32,407 bases of DNA, taken from Lachnospiraceae bacterium. Lineage in GTDB: Bacteria; Bacillota; Clostridia; Lachnospirales; Lachnospiraceae. Of the stretch, positions 22,693 through 30,219 are shown in pieces. Each line of letters opens with the position of its first letter. Positions within the stretch are counted from its first letter, which is position 1. The stretch lies in assembly GCA_015058015.1 (NCBI GenBank), contig SVDM01000023.1:1-32407 (forward strand). The letters run 5' to 3'. Made by a program: the position numbers and the translations under genes. The notes under the pieces are model-generated. The model did not search any database, had not been told where the DNA came from, and was given only the letters and a program-made list of their open reading frames with translations.

Positions 22693-23859
22693 CTAATTAC
22701 GCCTGTTCTCTTCCGGGTATTTCTTATAATAGGCCCTCTTATCCTCGTACATCTGCTCTTCGGCCCGGTAACAGATCTCTTCGAAATTCGCAGCAGGACC
22801 GCATGCCCTGCCCAGGGAAGCAATTCTATAATCAAATGTATCCACCAGTTTTTCCAGACGCCCGAACTTTTCTTCAAATACCTCATGCTCATCTGCGCAT
22901 ATCACCACGAACTCATCACCGCTGATTCTGAAGATCTCCGGTCTCTTATACACCCGCATAAGCACATCAGCAAAATCCCTTAGCAGCTGGTCACCGGCAG
23001 TGTGGCCGAAAGTGTCGTTGCAGTATTTCAGGCGGTTTACATCGCAGTATACAACTCCAACGTGGTCATTTGCCCCAAGACCCGATAATACCTCCTCGAA
23101 GGCTCTTCTGTTAAGAAGACCCGTGAGGGTGTCCGTGGTTGATTCGATGTTAAGGTTCTTCTCTTTTTCCTGATGCCGCCTCTCGGAATCAACCTGCAGG
23201 ACCACGTATATCATGGTCAGAGAAACGGCTGCACAGGAGTAGATGCTGTCTATGAGAATCCAGCCCGTGGTAAAGACCACGATGCAGGCTAAAAGCGGGA
23301 TAACTAAGTACATCAGAAGGGTAATGGAGGACTTAGCCCCCAAGGCCCGTATGTGTTTGACGATGATGAAGGTGTTAAAGATGTAGCCGGTTAACACCAC
23401 AAGAGTCATATAGGAGTAGTCTAAGGGTCCGGATACGTACTTCCCGTTTTCGATAAGGAATACCTGTCCCGTCAGGCACATAATAAGTACCACTGCGGTA
23501 AATATCACCACAGCAGCCTTGTTAATTCGGGTGAAAACAGGGGAGATCTCCCCGCACTCTTTCACAGTTTCTATGGTATAAGCAACCAGGGAACCGGCGA
23601 TGGGCACGCAAAGACTTGTAGCTACAACGGTAATCATGTAGTTGAAAGAGGAAAGGCCGACATTTCCGTCCAGGATGTTGCAGAGCACATTGAGGACAAG
23701 TGCTGTAATATCCAGCACCAGCATAAGAATAAAGACTTTGTCCTTGGCTCTTTTCTCTTTTTTCTGGAATATACTGCTGATAAGTATAACCAGCAGGAAT
23801 ATCACGCTTACAGAGTTCATGCCCATTGTGGCCACTGCAGCATAGCTGAAATTGCTCAT
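22693..23859 (-). CDS. Membrane diguanylate cyclase (GGDEF protein)
   Basis: This 388-residue protein begins with about seven hydrophobic segments (residues about 10-225), followed by a GGDEF domain that opens with DTLTGLLNRRAFE. The active-site loop is S313-G-D-E-F317, a variant that is usually active. The RxxD inhibitory site expected five residues earlier is absent, so feedback by c-di-GMP is not expected at this site. It would make c-di-GMP from GTP in response to a membrane or extracellular signal. A GTG at 23874 also opens the frame, but ATG 23859 has GAGGGG at the correct distance. It has its own promoter and is followed by the unknown gene. Confidence 0.88.
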   Translation of the reverse strand: MSNFSYAAVATMGMNSVSVIFLLVILISSIFQKKEKRAKDKVFILMLVLDITALVLNVLCNILDGNVGLSSFNYMITVVATSLCVPIAGSLVAYTIETVKECGEISPVFTRINKAAVVIFTAVVLIMCLTGQVFLIENGKYVSGPLDYSYMTLVVLTGYIFNTFIIVKHIRALGAKSSITLLMYLVIPLLACIVVFTTGWILIDSIYSCAAVSLTMIYVVLQVDSERRHQEKEKNLNIESTTDTLTGLLNRRAFEEVLSGLGANDHVGVVYCDVNRLKYCNDTFGHTAGDQLLRDFADVLMRVYKRPEIFRISGDEFVVICADEHEVFEEKFGRLEKLVDTFDYRIASLGRACGPAANFEEICYRAEEQMYEDKRAYYKKYPEENRRN

Positions 23860-23898
23860 TGTGTTTCCCCTCACTATTTTTTTATTCTACCAAATCAG

Positions 23899-23927
23899 AC
23901 TATATAGCTACAAGAGAAAAATGTAAA
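23899..23927 (-). promoter_or_regulatory. Promoter of the GGDEF gene
   Basis: Read on the minus strand, TTTACA (23927-23922), a 17-base spacer and TATAGT (23904-23899) match the sigma-A consensus in five of six positions each. The start would be about 40 bases before ATG 23859. Confidence 0.65.
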
Positions 23928-24003
23928 ATATTTGTAGAGACCTTTATTGGACAGCAAAAGTATTATTCTTTAATTGAAAATACATGCGCTAAGGAGGTAT
24001 CTT

Positions 24004-24342
24004 ATGATTATCGGAGTAGATTTTGACGGCACCTTAAGCCTTGGAGAGTGGCCTGCATGCGGCCCCGCCAACCTGGGATTAATAAAATATCTGAACAAAA
24101 GAAAAGCAAAGGGAGACAAGCTGATTCTCTGGACCTGCAGGGAGGGGGCAGACCTTCGGAACGCAGTGAGATTCTGCAAGGAGAACGGTTTGGAGTTCCA
24201 TGCGGTCAATGACAATGTCCCCGAAACCATAGCCAAATACGGCAACAACAGCCGCAAGATTACCTGCGACTACTACATAGACGATCGCATGAGCGCCAAG
24301 AAGATTCGCCTGGCAAATTTTGTAGCAAAATATAAGTTTTAA
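24004..24342 (+). CDS. Small HAD-like phosphatase
   Basis: This 112-residue protein starts with the HAD nucleophile motif (GVDFDGTL, residues 4-11), has WTCREG as motif 2 and YYIDDR near residue 93 as motif 4. Small HAD proteins of this length with no cap are usually phosphohydrolases of unknown substrate. AAGGAGG (23991-23997) precedes ATG 24004. An earlier in-frame TTG at 23974 is unlikely. The next gene is separated by about 120 bases. The gene is divergent from the GGDEF gene. Confidence 0.78.
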   Translation: MIIGVDFDGTLSLGEWPACGPANLGLIKYLNKRKAKGDKLILWTCREGADLRNAVRFCKENGLEFHAVNDNVPETIAKYGNNSRKITCDYYIDDRMSAKKIRLANFVAKYKF

Positions 24343-24460
24343 GGAGGAGATGTGTGATATACTTTTCGGTGTGGGTTCCATATTGTGGAGTTTTTTAATC
24401 ATAAGCACCCGGATCCGATGTTTAGGTTTGAAAAGAAGATGGGAAAGGAATAGGAATAAA

Positions 24461-24748
24461 ATGCAATTTTTGATTAGAGCATATGATGGAGAGGGAAAAC
24501 TGGATAAAAGAATGGAGGTACGCCCCCGGCATCTTGAGGGTATGAAGGCCTTAAGCAGTCATATCATCAGTGCGGGCGGACTCCTTGATGAGGAAGGGAA
24601 GATGAAAGGTTCTGCCCTTATTATGGATTTTGAGAGCAGGAAGGAGCTTGACGATTATCTTGCAAATGAGCCCTACGTGGTAGAGCATGTGTGGGAGAAG
24701 ATTGAGGTTGAAGCCATAAATGTGGTTATAGCCAATGGGAAGGCATGA
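24461..24748 (+). CDS. YciI-like protein
   Basis: This 95-residue protein has a ferredoxin-like YciI pattern: it starts MQFLIRAYDGEGKLDKR, has a central HLEGMKALSSHI segment and ends with FESRKELDDYLANEPYV and VEHVWEKIEV. YciI-like proteins are small dimers of unclear role. The frame is open from 24350, where an ATG stands only 2 bases after an AAGGAGG, but the extra 37 residues are unlike the family. ATG 24461 with AAAGGAA ten bases upstream is the better start. It is followed by a promoter or terminator-like region. Confidence 0.7.
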   Translation: MQFLIRAYDGEGKLDKRMEVRPRHLEGMKALSSHIISAGGLLDEEGKMKGSALIMDFESRKELDDYLANEPYVVEHVWEKIEVEAINVVIANGKA

Positions 24749-24791
24749 TGCTGTATCACGGAAATGAAGAAGTAATATGAAAAACGAAGCA

Positions 24792-24820
24792 TTGACAAAT
24801 AATGGAAATGATGTTAATAT
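24792..24820 (+). promoter_or_regulatory. Promoter with perfect -35 box and no clear gene
   Basis: TTGACA (24792-24797), a 17-base spacer and TAATAT (24815-24820). Transcription would begin within the 11-bp inverted repeat at 24821-24854, so that repeat may be the operator of this promoter. No convincing gene follows for 270 bases. Confidence 0.55.
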
Positions 24821-24862
24821 ATCTCATGTACTATTATGCAATGGTACATGAGATTTTCTTTT
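24821..24862 (+). terminator. 11-bp inverted repeat, terminator or operator
   Basis: ATCTCATGTAC (24821-24831) and its inverse (24844-24854) flank a 12-base loop, followed by TTTTCTTTTA. This is a good terminator for the YciI-like gene. Because it lies on the start site of the promoter just before it, it could also be an operator or make a very short RNA. Confidence 0.6.
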
Positions 24863-25010
24863 ATATTCTAGAATAAAAATCGCGAGCCTGTTTCAGGCAT
24901 GAATCTCAAAAAACATACTATAAATAGACTTACAAAAAGAGGTTGGATTAACCAAGGTGAATAAATCGATTTAAAATTGGTTTATGGAGGATTATACGTA
25001 TGGCGTAAAA
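24863..25010 (+). other. Gene-free stretch with small hairpin and tiny frames
   Basis: No gene is recognised. A 5-bp hairpin lies at 24886-24898 (GCCTG/CAGGC). A 21-codon frame starts right after it at ATG 24899 and has no ribosome site. A strong GGAGG near 24988 is followed by ATG GCG TAA, a two-codon frame that may be all that is left of a deleted gene. The stretch looks like debris of an older gene. Confidence 0.35.
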
Positions 25011-25039
25011 TAGACACTGACATGGGATTATGGTAAAAT
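25011..25039 (+). promoter_or_regulatory. Promoter of the GNAT-like two-gene unit
   Basis: TAGACA (25011-25016), a 17-base spacer and TAAAAT (25034-25039) match the consensus in five of six positions each. The leader to ATG 25101 is about 55 bases and contains AAAGGA as ribosome site. Confidence 0.6.
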
Positions 25040-25100
25040 AACCTTGTTAAAACCTTTTCGTTTACTGACTGTTTTATGTAAGTCGGAAAGGATTTAATTA

Positions 25101-25649
25101 ATGATTACATTTACAATCGATGATGTTGTTCCGTGCCTAAAAGAGGTACTAACCGGGGAACTATATGATACGGAAGTTGTTAGAATCCGAAGAAAAAGTA
25201 TTTTGGAAAAGTATAATAAGCGAACCGGCTGGTATGTGAATTGGAGTAAGTTTCCGCAAGGGACAGAAGTATATGCATTAGTATTAAAGGGTACCAACGA
25301 TGTCCAGGGGCTGATAGCAGTCGATTATGATGATGAGGCAAGTGCCATTCATGTTGTTTGGGGATGCACTGCTCCTCATAATAATATATGGCAATATGGA
25401 AAGCAAAAGTTTTCTGGCGTTGGGGGACATCTATTGGCAATTGCAGCGGAGCTATCCGTAAGGCACGGGTATGATGGATTTATATATGGTGAAGCCGCAG
25501 ACAAAGAATTGTTTGATTACTATTGCGACCGGTTTGGAGCTTTATACTTGCCACCTATAGATAATCCGTATAGATTTATGCTATCAGATGTGGCCACGGC
25601 ACGTCTTAGGGAGGTGTATTCTTATGAGTGGACAGACGATGTCATTTAG
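25101..25649 (+). CDS. GNAT-like acyltransferase
   Basis: This 182-residue protein seems to be a GNAT-fold protein. A beta-rich section (GLIAVDYDDEASAIHVVWGCTAP) is followed by a loop S105-G-V-G-G-H110 and a helix, where acetyl-CoA would bind, then DGFIYGEAAD and a C-terminal YYCDRFGALYL segment. The classical Q/R-x2-G-x-G/A reads F-S-G-V-G-G, so it is diverged. It overlaps the next small gene by 26 bases. With that partner and a private promoter and terminator it looks like a toxin-antitoxin-type unit; this is inference. Confidence 0.65.
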   Translation: MITFTIDDVVPCLKEVLTGELYDTEVVRIRRKSILEKYNKRTGWYVNWSKFPQGTEVYALVLKGTNDVQGLIAVDYDDEASAIHVVWGCTAPHNNIWQYGKQKFSGVGGHLLAIAAELSVRHGYDGFIYGEAADKELFDYYCDRFGALYLPPIDNPYRFMLSDVATARLREVYSYEWTDDVI

Positions 25650-25812
25650 TGATAAACGAAAATTGATGGAGGACTTTATTGAGAAATCCAAGCCATATGA
25701 GAAGCATGAGAACTTACACTTTGATTTAAGGGGATATGCCAGATATCTTGAAGAGAATTCAATTTCAGGAAAGGATGTTCCGAAAGAAGTAGTTGAAAGA
25801 TTTAAGCGATAG
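25624..25812 (+). CDS. Small partner of the GNAT-like protein, antitoxin-like
   Basis: This 62-residue soluble, highly charged protein (MSGQTMSFSDKRKLMEDFI at the start) matches no family I can name, although I have the impression of small conserved hypothetical proteins with the HENLHFDLRGYARYLEEN core. A frame extending back to 25588 exists, but ATG 25624 is chosen because GGGAGG lies just before it. The gene overlaps the end of the GNAT-like gene by 26 bases, which implies coupled translation. Small size, charge and overlap fit an antitoxin or regulator. Confidence 0.65.
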   Translation: MSGQTMSFSDKRKLMEDFIEKSKPYEKHENLHFDLRGYARYLEENSISGKDVPKEVVERFKR

Positions 25813-25890
25813 AGAGTAGTCAACCATACATTGAAAATCCGCAGATGTCGCCTACCAAGTGACCCATATTGGAAAAAAAAGTATTAATAT

Positions 25891-25943
25891 AAGATCAGAA
25901 CGAAAGACGAGTATCCCTTAACTTTCGGTTTTGATCTTTTTTT
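25891..25943 (+). terminator. Strong terminator after the GNAT-like unit
   Basis: A 16-bp stem (25891-25906 with its inverse ending at 25938) with one bulged base and a loop of about 15 bases is followed by a T-run to 25943. It separates the GNAT-like unit from the ADP-ribosylglycohydrolase gene. Confidence 0.85.
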
Positions 25944-25978
25944 GTAACGAAAATGTATATGCTAAGGAGGAGTTTGCA

Positions 25979-26779
25979 ATGTTAGGAGCAATATTAGGAG
26001 ATATAGTAGGAAGTCCCTTCGAATTCGACAGGGGCCGGAAGATTAAGGACTTCGGCCCTTTGTTCTCGGCAGAAAGTATGTACACAGACGACACCGTTAT
26101 GACCATAGCGGTTGCCGATGCATTATTAGATTCGGGAAATGCCGCCGATGTGGACACCATCAAGGCAGAAGTCATACACTCCATGAAAGACTGGGGAAGG
26201 AGATACCTGAACGCCGGTTACGGCGCCAGGTTTATCCACTGGCTCAACTCAGACGACACAGCCCCTTACGGCAGCTTTGGAAATGGCTCCGCCATGCGAG
26301 TATCCTCCGCCGGCTGGCTCTACGATTCCATGGAGCGCACCAGAGAGGTGGCCCGCGCCACCGCGGAAGTAACCCACAACCACCCGGAGGGAATAAAGGG
26401 CGCCGAGTCCACCGCCGCCGCCATATACATGGCCCGCACCGGCAGAACTAAGGCAGACATCAAGAAGTATATCATCGAGGAATTCGGCTACGACCTATCC
26501 CGAACCCTCGACGACATCCGCCCCTCCTACCGCCACATAGAGAGCTGCCAGGAGACCGTCCCTGAGGCCCTCACCGCCTTCCTTGAAGGAAATGACTTCG
26601 AAGACGTGGTACGTTGCGCCGTATCCCTAGGGGGCGACTGCGACACATTAACCTGCATAGCTGCCTCCATAGCCGAGGCTTACTACGGCATCCCGGAGGA
26701 GTACGTGGAGGAAGTGGTAGAGAGGCTCCCGGGGGAGATGTGTGAGGTGTGTAAGAGATTCTCTGGACAGATTAGGTAA
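25979..26779 (+). CDS. ADP-ribosylglycohydrolase (DraG family)
   Basis: This 266-residue protein has the family's metal-binding motifs: T36-D-D-T39, HNHPEG near residue 137 and G-G-D220-C-D222-T near the end. DraG-type enzymes remove ADP-ribose from proteins or nucleic acids, and in defence islands can reverse the action of ADP-ribosyltransferases. No transferase is seen in this window. AAGGAGG precedes ATG 25979; frames reaching further upstream run into the terminator. The gene is distinctly GC-rich, with many GCC and CGC codons, compared with its AT-rich neighbours on both sides, so it has a different history. Confidence 0.88.
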   Translation: MLGAILGDIVGSPFEFDRGRKIKDFGPLFSAESMYTDDTVMTIAVADALLDSGNAADVDTIKAEVIHSMKDWGRRYLNAGYGARFIHWLNSDDTAPYGSFGNGSAMRVSSAGWLYDSMERTREVARATAEVTHNHPEGIKGAESTAAAIYMARTGRTKADIKKYIIEEFGYDLSRTLDDIRPSYRHIESCQETVPEALTAFLEGNDFEDVVRCAVSLGGDCDTLTCIAASIAEAYYGIPEEYVEEVVERLPGEMCEVCKRFSGQIR

Positions 26780-26849
26780 GCCATTGATTGGAGTAAGCCG
26801 AGTAGGTTAGCCCCTTATCAATAAGAAAAAACTAGGGTACTTCTGCCTT

Positions 26850-26892
26850 ATAATTATGGAAAAGGAATCCTGCTTGGATTATAATTATTTTT
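26850..26892 (+). terminator. Possible terminator before the type I locus
   Basis: ATAATTAT (26850-26857) pairs with the same sequence at 26881-26888. Inside it is a 5-bp stem AATCC/GGATT (26866-26880), and a T-run follows to 26892. The fold has an 8-base bulge, so strength is uncertain. The rest of the 26780-27021 gap holds no gene. Confidence 0.45.
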
Positions 26893-27021
26893 GTAAGCGT
26901 TTTGATATAGACACTCATAATTCGGAAGCAGGGTATGTCCATTTTGAAGAAATGTCATGCTATCAGAGGATACTGTAAAGCGGAACACATTTCGTTTTCT
27001 CAAAAGAGCGGAGGGGTACAA

Positions 27022-30000
27022 TTGTCAGCACATCGTAGTATGTTTAATGAAGCGACTCGTGTTCAAATGCCCGCCTTGGTGCATTTGACAAGACTGGGTT
27101 ATGTTTATTATGGAAAAATTTCTGAAGAGATGGCGGGAACAAAGTTTGATCCTGACACTAATATTCTGCGCGATGTTTTCATTGAACAGTTTAAGGAGTT
27201 AAACCCGGAAAGAGAAGGAGAGGCTGAAGATACCCTTAGAAGCATAAGACAGGAATTGGACAATGATGATTTAGGAAAGAGTTTTTATAAAAGACTTATT
27301 AGCACATCGCCTGTAAGGTTAATTGATTATGAACATCCGGAAAAAAATGTGTATCACTGTACGGCAGAGTTTACTTGTCAGAACGGTTTGGATAATTTCA
27401 GACCAGATATAACGCTATTTGTGAATGGTCTTCCATTGGTATTTATTGAGGTAAAAAAGCCCAATAATCACGGGGGAATGGTGGCTGAAAGTGAAAGGAT
27501 GAATAAACAGCGCTTCCCAAATAAAAAATTTAGACGATTCATTAATATTACGCAGTTTATGATTTTTTCAAATAATATGGAATATGACACCGTTGGTGGC
27601 ATAACACCGATTCAGGGAGCTTTTTATTGTACAGCGGCAAGAAGGACGGCTCCGTTCAATTGTTTCAGAGAAGAGAATTCCGGGAATGCGTCGATAGCTC
27701 CATTTATTAATAATTATCAGTATAAATGCATTAACCCTGACGTAGAGAAGAAAATACTTTCAGATTTTAATTGTCAGGTTATCCATACGACGCCGGAATA
27801 TCAAACCAATTTGAATGTTAATACACCTACTAACAGGATTATTACATCTATGTGTAGTCCTGAAAGACTTCTGTTTTTATTGAGGTATGGTATTGCTTAT
27901 GTAAAACAGGAAAAAGAGGTTGATGGAAAAATAGAGGTCACAGACCAAAAACATATAATGCGTTATCAGCAGATGTTCGCAGCTCTTGCAATTAGAGAAA
28001 AGATTGGCGAGGGAGTTAAGTCCGGTGTAATATGGCATACACAAGGCAGCGGAAAGACCGCTTTGTCATATTATCTTACTGCGGTACTTACAGATTTCCT
28101 TTCAAAACAGAATAAGGTTGCCAAATTCTATTTCATAGTAGATCGTCTGGATTTGATTGAACAGGCTAGTCAAGAATTTGAGGCCAGAGGTCTTGAAGTA
28201 AAGACCGCAAACACTCGAGCCGAACTTATGGAACAGTTTAGAAATAATCAGGCGCAGGAAGGAAATAGTGGGAATCAAGAGATAACAGTTGTAAACATAC
28301 AAAGATTTGATGATGACAAAGCAAAAGTAAAACTTCCAGATTACGCAACCAATTTGCAAAGAATATTTATTATTGATGAAGCTCATAGAGGATATAAGCC
28401 AGATGGAAGTTTTTTAGGGAATCTATTAAATGCTGATACTAGTTCAATAAAGATTGCACTTACCGGAACACCATTATTGAAGGAAGAGAGGGAGTCATGG
28501 AGAATATTTGGAGGCTATCTTCATACATACTATTATGATAAATCTATTCAAGATGGTTATACGTTGAAAATCATTCGTGAGGAAATAGAAACGGAGTATA
28601 AAGAAAAGTTATCAGAGATATATGAAAAACTTGAAACGCTGGTACAGAAGAAAGATGTTCCAAAATCGCAGATTATAGAACATGAGAATTACGTAAAAGA
28701 GCTTGTTAAATATATTATATCAGATTTAAAAAAATTTCGGATTCTTCACGGAGATGATACTCTGGGGGGCATGGTAATATGTGAAACAAGTGAGCAGGCA
28801 AGGCGACTCTATGCCTATTTCGATGAAGTGCAGAACTCATTAAATCAGAACAGTTCACATCCAACAGTGTTGAAGGCGGGGCTTATTTTGCATGATAGTG
28901 ATGACAAGGACACACGAAAGTTAATCGTTACAGATTTTAAGAAAAATATGACGGTTGATGTTTTGATTGTGTTTAACATGTTACTTACTGGTTTCGATGC
29001 GCCTAGGTTAAAAAGATTATACTTTGGACGTAAACTAAAAGACCATAACCTGCTTCAAGCAATAACAAGAGTAAATAGACCTTACGGGGAGAATAAATAT
29101 GGGTATATTATAGATTTTGCTGATATAAAACAGAACTTTGATGACACCAATGAAGCTTACATGAAAGAGCTTAACCGATTCAATGACCCTGATGAAACGG
29201 GAGTAATAGATCTTCCCAGTACATTTGCTCAAGTAATGGAGGATAAAGATACTTTAGTCCAGCAAATGAAGGACGTAAGGCAGACATTATTTAATTATTC
29301 TACAGATAATGTTGAGGAGTTCAGCATTGAACTATCGTCAATCGATGAGAAAGAAGAATTGCTGAAGTTGAAAAGGGCACTCATTTCTGCAAGAGATTGC
29401 TATAATATGGTTCGCACTTTTGGCGATGATGAGTTGAAAGAAGCTTTTGAAAAACTTAAGATTGAAAAAATAGCAGATATGATTCGGGAGATTCAGAGGG
29501 CTATTGATAACATGAATCAAAAAGAGGCGTTCGAAAACGCTGAGAACCTGGCTGTGCTTGTGAACGAGGCAATGCAGGGAATCACGTTTAGCTTTAGTAA
29601 ACTTGGTGAAGAAGAAATGAAAATTATTGGCGGAGGTGAAGAACTTCATGAGAAACTGAGTGCAACATTACGAGAGTTTTCGGATAATATTGATCATGAA
29701 GATCCAGAATATATTACGTTACTGGAAGCGTTCCGTGCACGATTTAAGGAACATGGATTTAATGTTCAGAGCATCAACGAATTTAATCAATACTCAAAGG
29801 CATTAGATGAATTTCTAAAAAAACTTGATGAATTAAAAAAGAAGAACAAAAATCTGATGAAGAAATATAACGGGGATGCCAAATTTGCTCGGATACATAA
29901 GAGAATTATGGAAGCAAACAAAGAACGTACATCTCAGGGAGAAGAACCAATAATCTCGGAATATGATCAAGATGTTGTAGATATTCTTGTTGCAATTAAA

Positions 30001-30201
30001 ACAGACGTGGACCAGAAAGTCTATGACAAAAACGATATTCTGAAGAAAGACGAGTATTTTGAGAAAACCGTTATGGTGGAAATCTCAAAGGGAATGGATA
30101 AGTTAGATATTAAAAATACCCGTTCGGACAGACGGTTTTTGACATATTTGATTATGGTTCAATATCTGAATCAGTATAGAGAAGTGTATCCGGCAGCATA
30201 A
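27022..30201 (+). CDS. hsdR: Type I restriction enzyme, HsdR subunit
   Basis: This protein of 1059 residues is the motor and nuclease of a type I restriction-modification system. The N-terminal nuclease has D129 followed by E143-V-K145. Walker A is T340-Q-G-S-G-K-T346, motif II is D452-E-A-H455, and TGTP follows. A helical C-terminal part would bind the methylase. The frame is open from 26935, but I choose TTG 27022 as the start: GGAGGGG (27010-27016) is 5 bases upstream and the product then begins as usual for HsdR (SAHRSMFNEATRVQMPALVHL region). It is followed 18 bases later by hsdM, so the locus is one operon. The gene appears intact. Confidence 0.92.
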   Translation: MSAHRSMFNEATRVQMPALVHLTRLGYVYYGKISEEMAGTKFDPDTNILRDVFIEQFKELNPEREGEAEDTLRSIRQELDNDDLGKSFYKRLISTSPVRLIDYEHPEKNVYHCTAEFTCQNGLDNFRPDITLFVNGLPLVFIEVKKPNNHGGMVAESERMNKQRFPNKKFRRFINITQFMIFSNNMEYDTVGGITPIQGAFYCTAARRTAPFNCFREENSGNASIAPFINNYQYKCINPDVEKKILSDFNCQVIHTTPEYQTNLNVNTPTNRIITSMCSPERLLFLLRYGIAYVKQEKEVDGKIEVTDQKHIMRYQQMFAALAIREKIGEGVKSGVIWHTQGSGKTALSYYLTAVLTDFLSKQNKVAKFYFIVDRLDLIEQASQEFEARGLEVKTANTRAELMEQFRNNQAQEGNSGNQEITVVNIQRFDDDKAKVKLPDYATNLQRIFIIDEAHRGYKPDGSFLGNLLNADTSSIKIALTGTPLLKEERESWRIFGGYLHTYYYDKSIQDGYTLKIIREEIETEYKEKLSEIYEKLETLVQKKDVPKSQIIEHENYVKELVKYIISDLKKFRILHGDDTLGGMVICETSEQARRLYAYFDEVQNSLNQNSSHPTVLKAGLILHDSDDKDTRKLIVTDFKKNMTVDVLIVFNMLLTGFDAPRLKRLYFGRKLKDHNLLQAITRVNRPYGENKYGYIIDFADIKQNFDDTNEAYMKELNRFNDPDETGVIDLPSTFAQVMEDKDTLVQQMKDVRQTLFNYSTDNVEEFSIELSSIDEKEELLKLKRALISARDCYNMVRTFGDDELKEAFEKLKIEKIADMIREIQRAIDNMNQKEAFENAENLAVLVNEAMQGITFSFSKLGEEEMKIIGGGEELHEKLSATLREFSDNIDHEDPEYITLLEAFRARFKEHGFNVQSINEFNQYSKALDEFLKKLDELKKKNKNLMKKYNGDAKFARIHKRIMEANKERTSQGEEPIISEYDQDVVDILVAIKTDVDQKVYDKNDILKKDEYFEKTVMVEISKGMDKLDIKNTRSDRRFLTYLIMVQYLNQYREVYPAA

Positions 30202-30219
30202 TAAACGGAGGAATAAAAG

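Noticed and set aside
24350-24460. A longer N-terminus for the YciI-like protein starting at ATG 24350
   Set aside because: The ATG is only 2 bases from AAGGAGG, the added 37 residues do not fit the family, and ATG 24461 has its own site.
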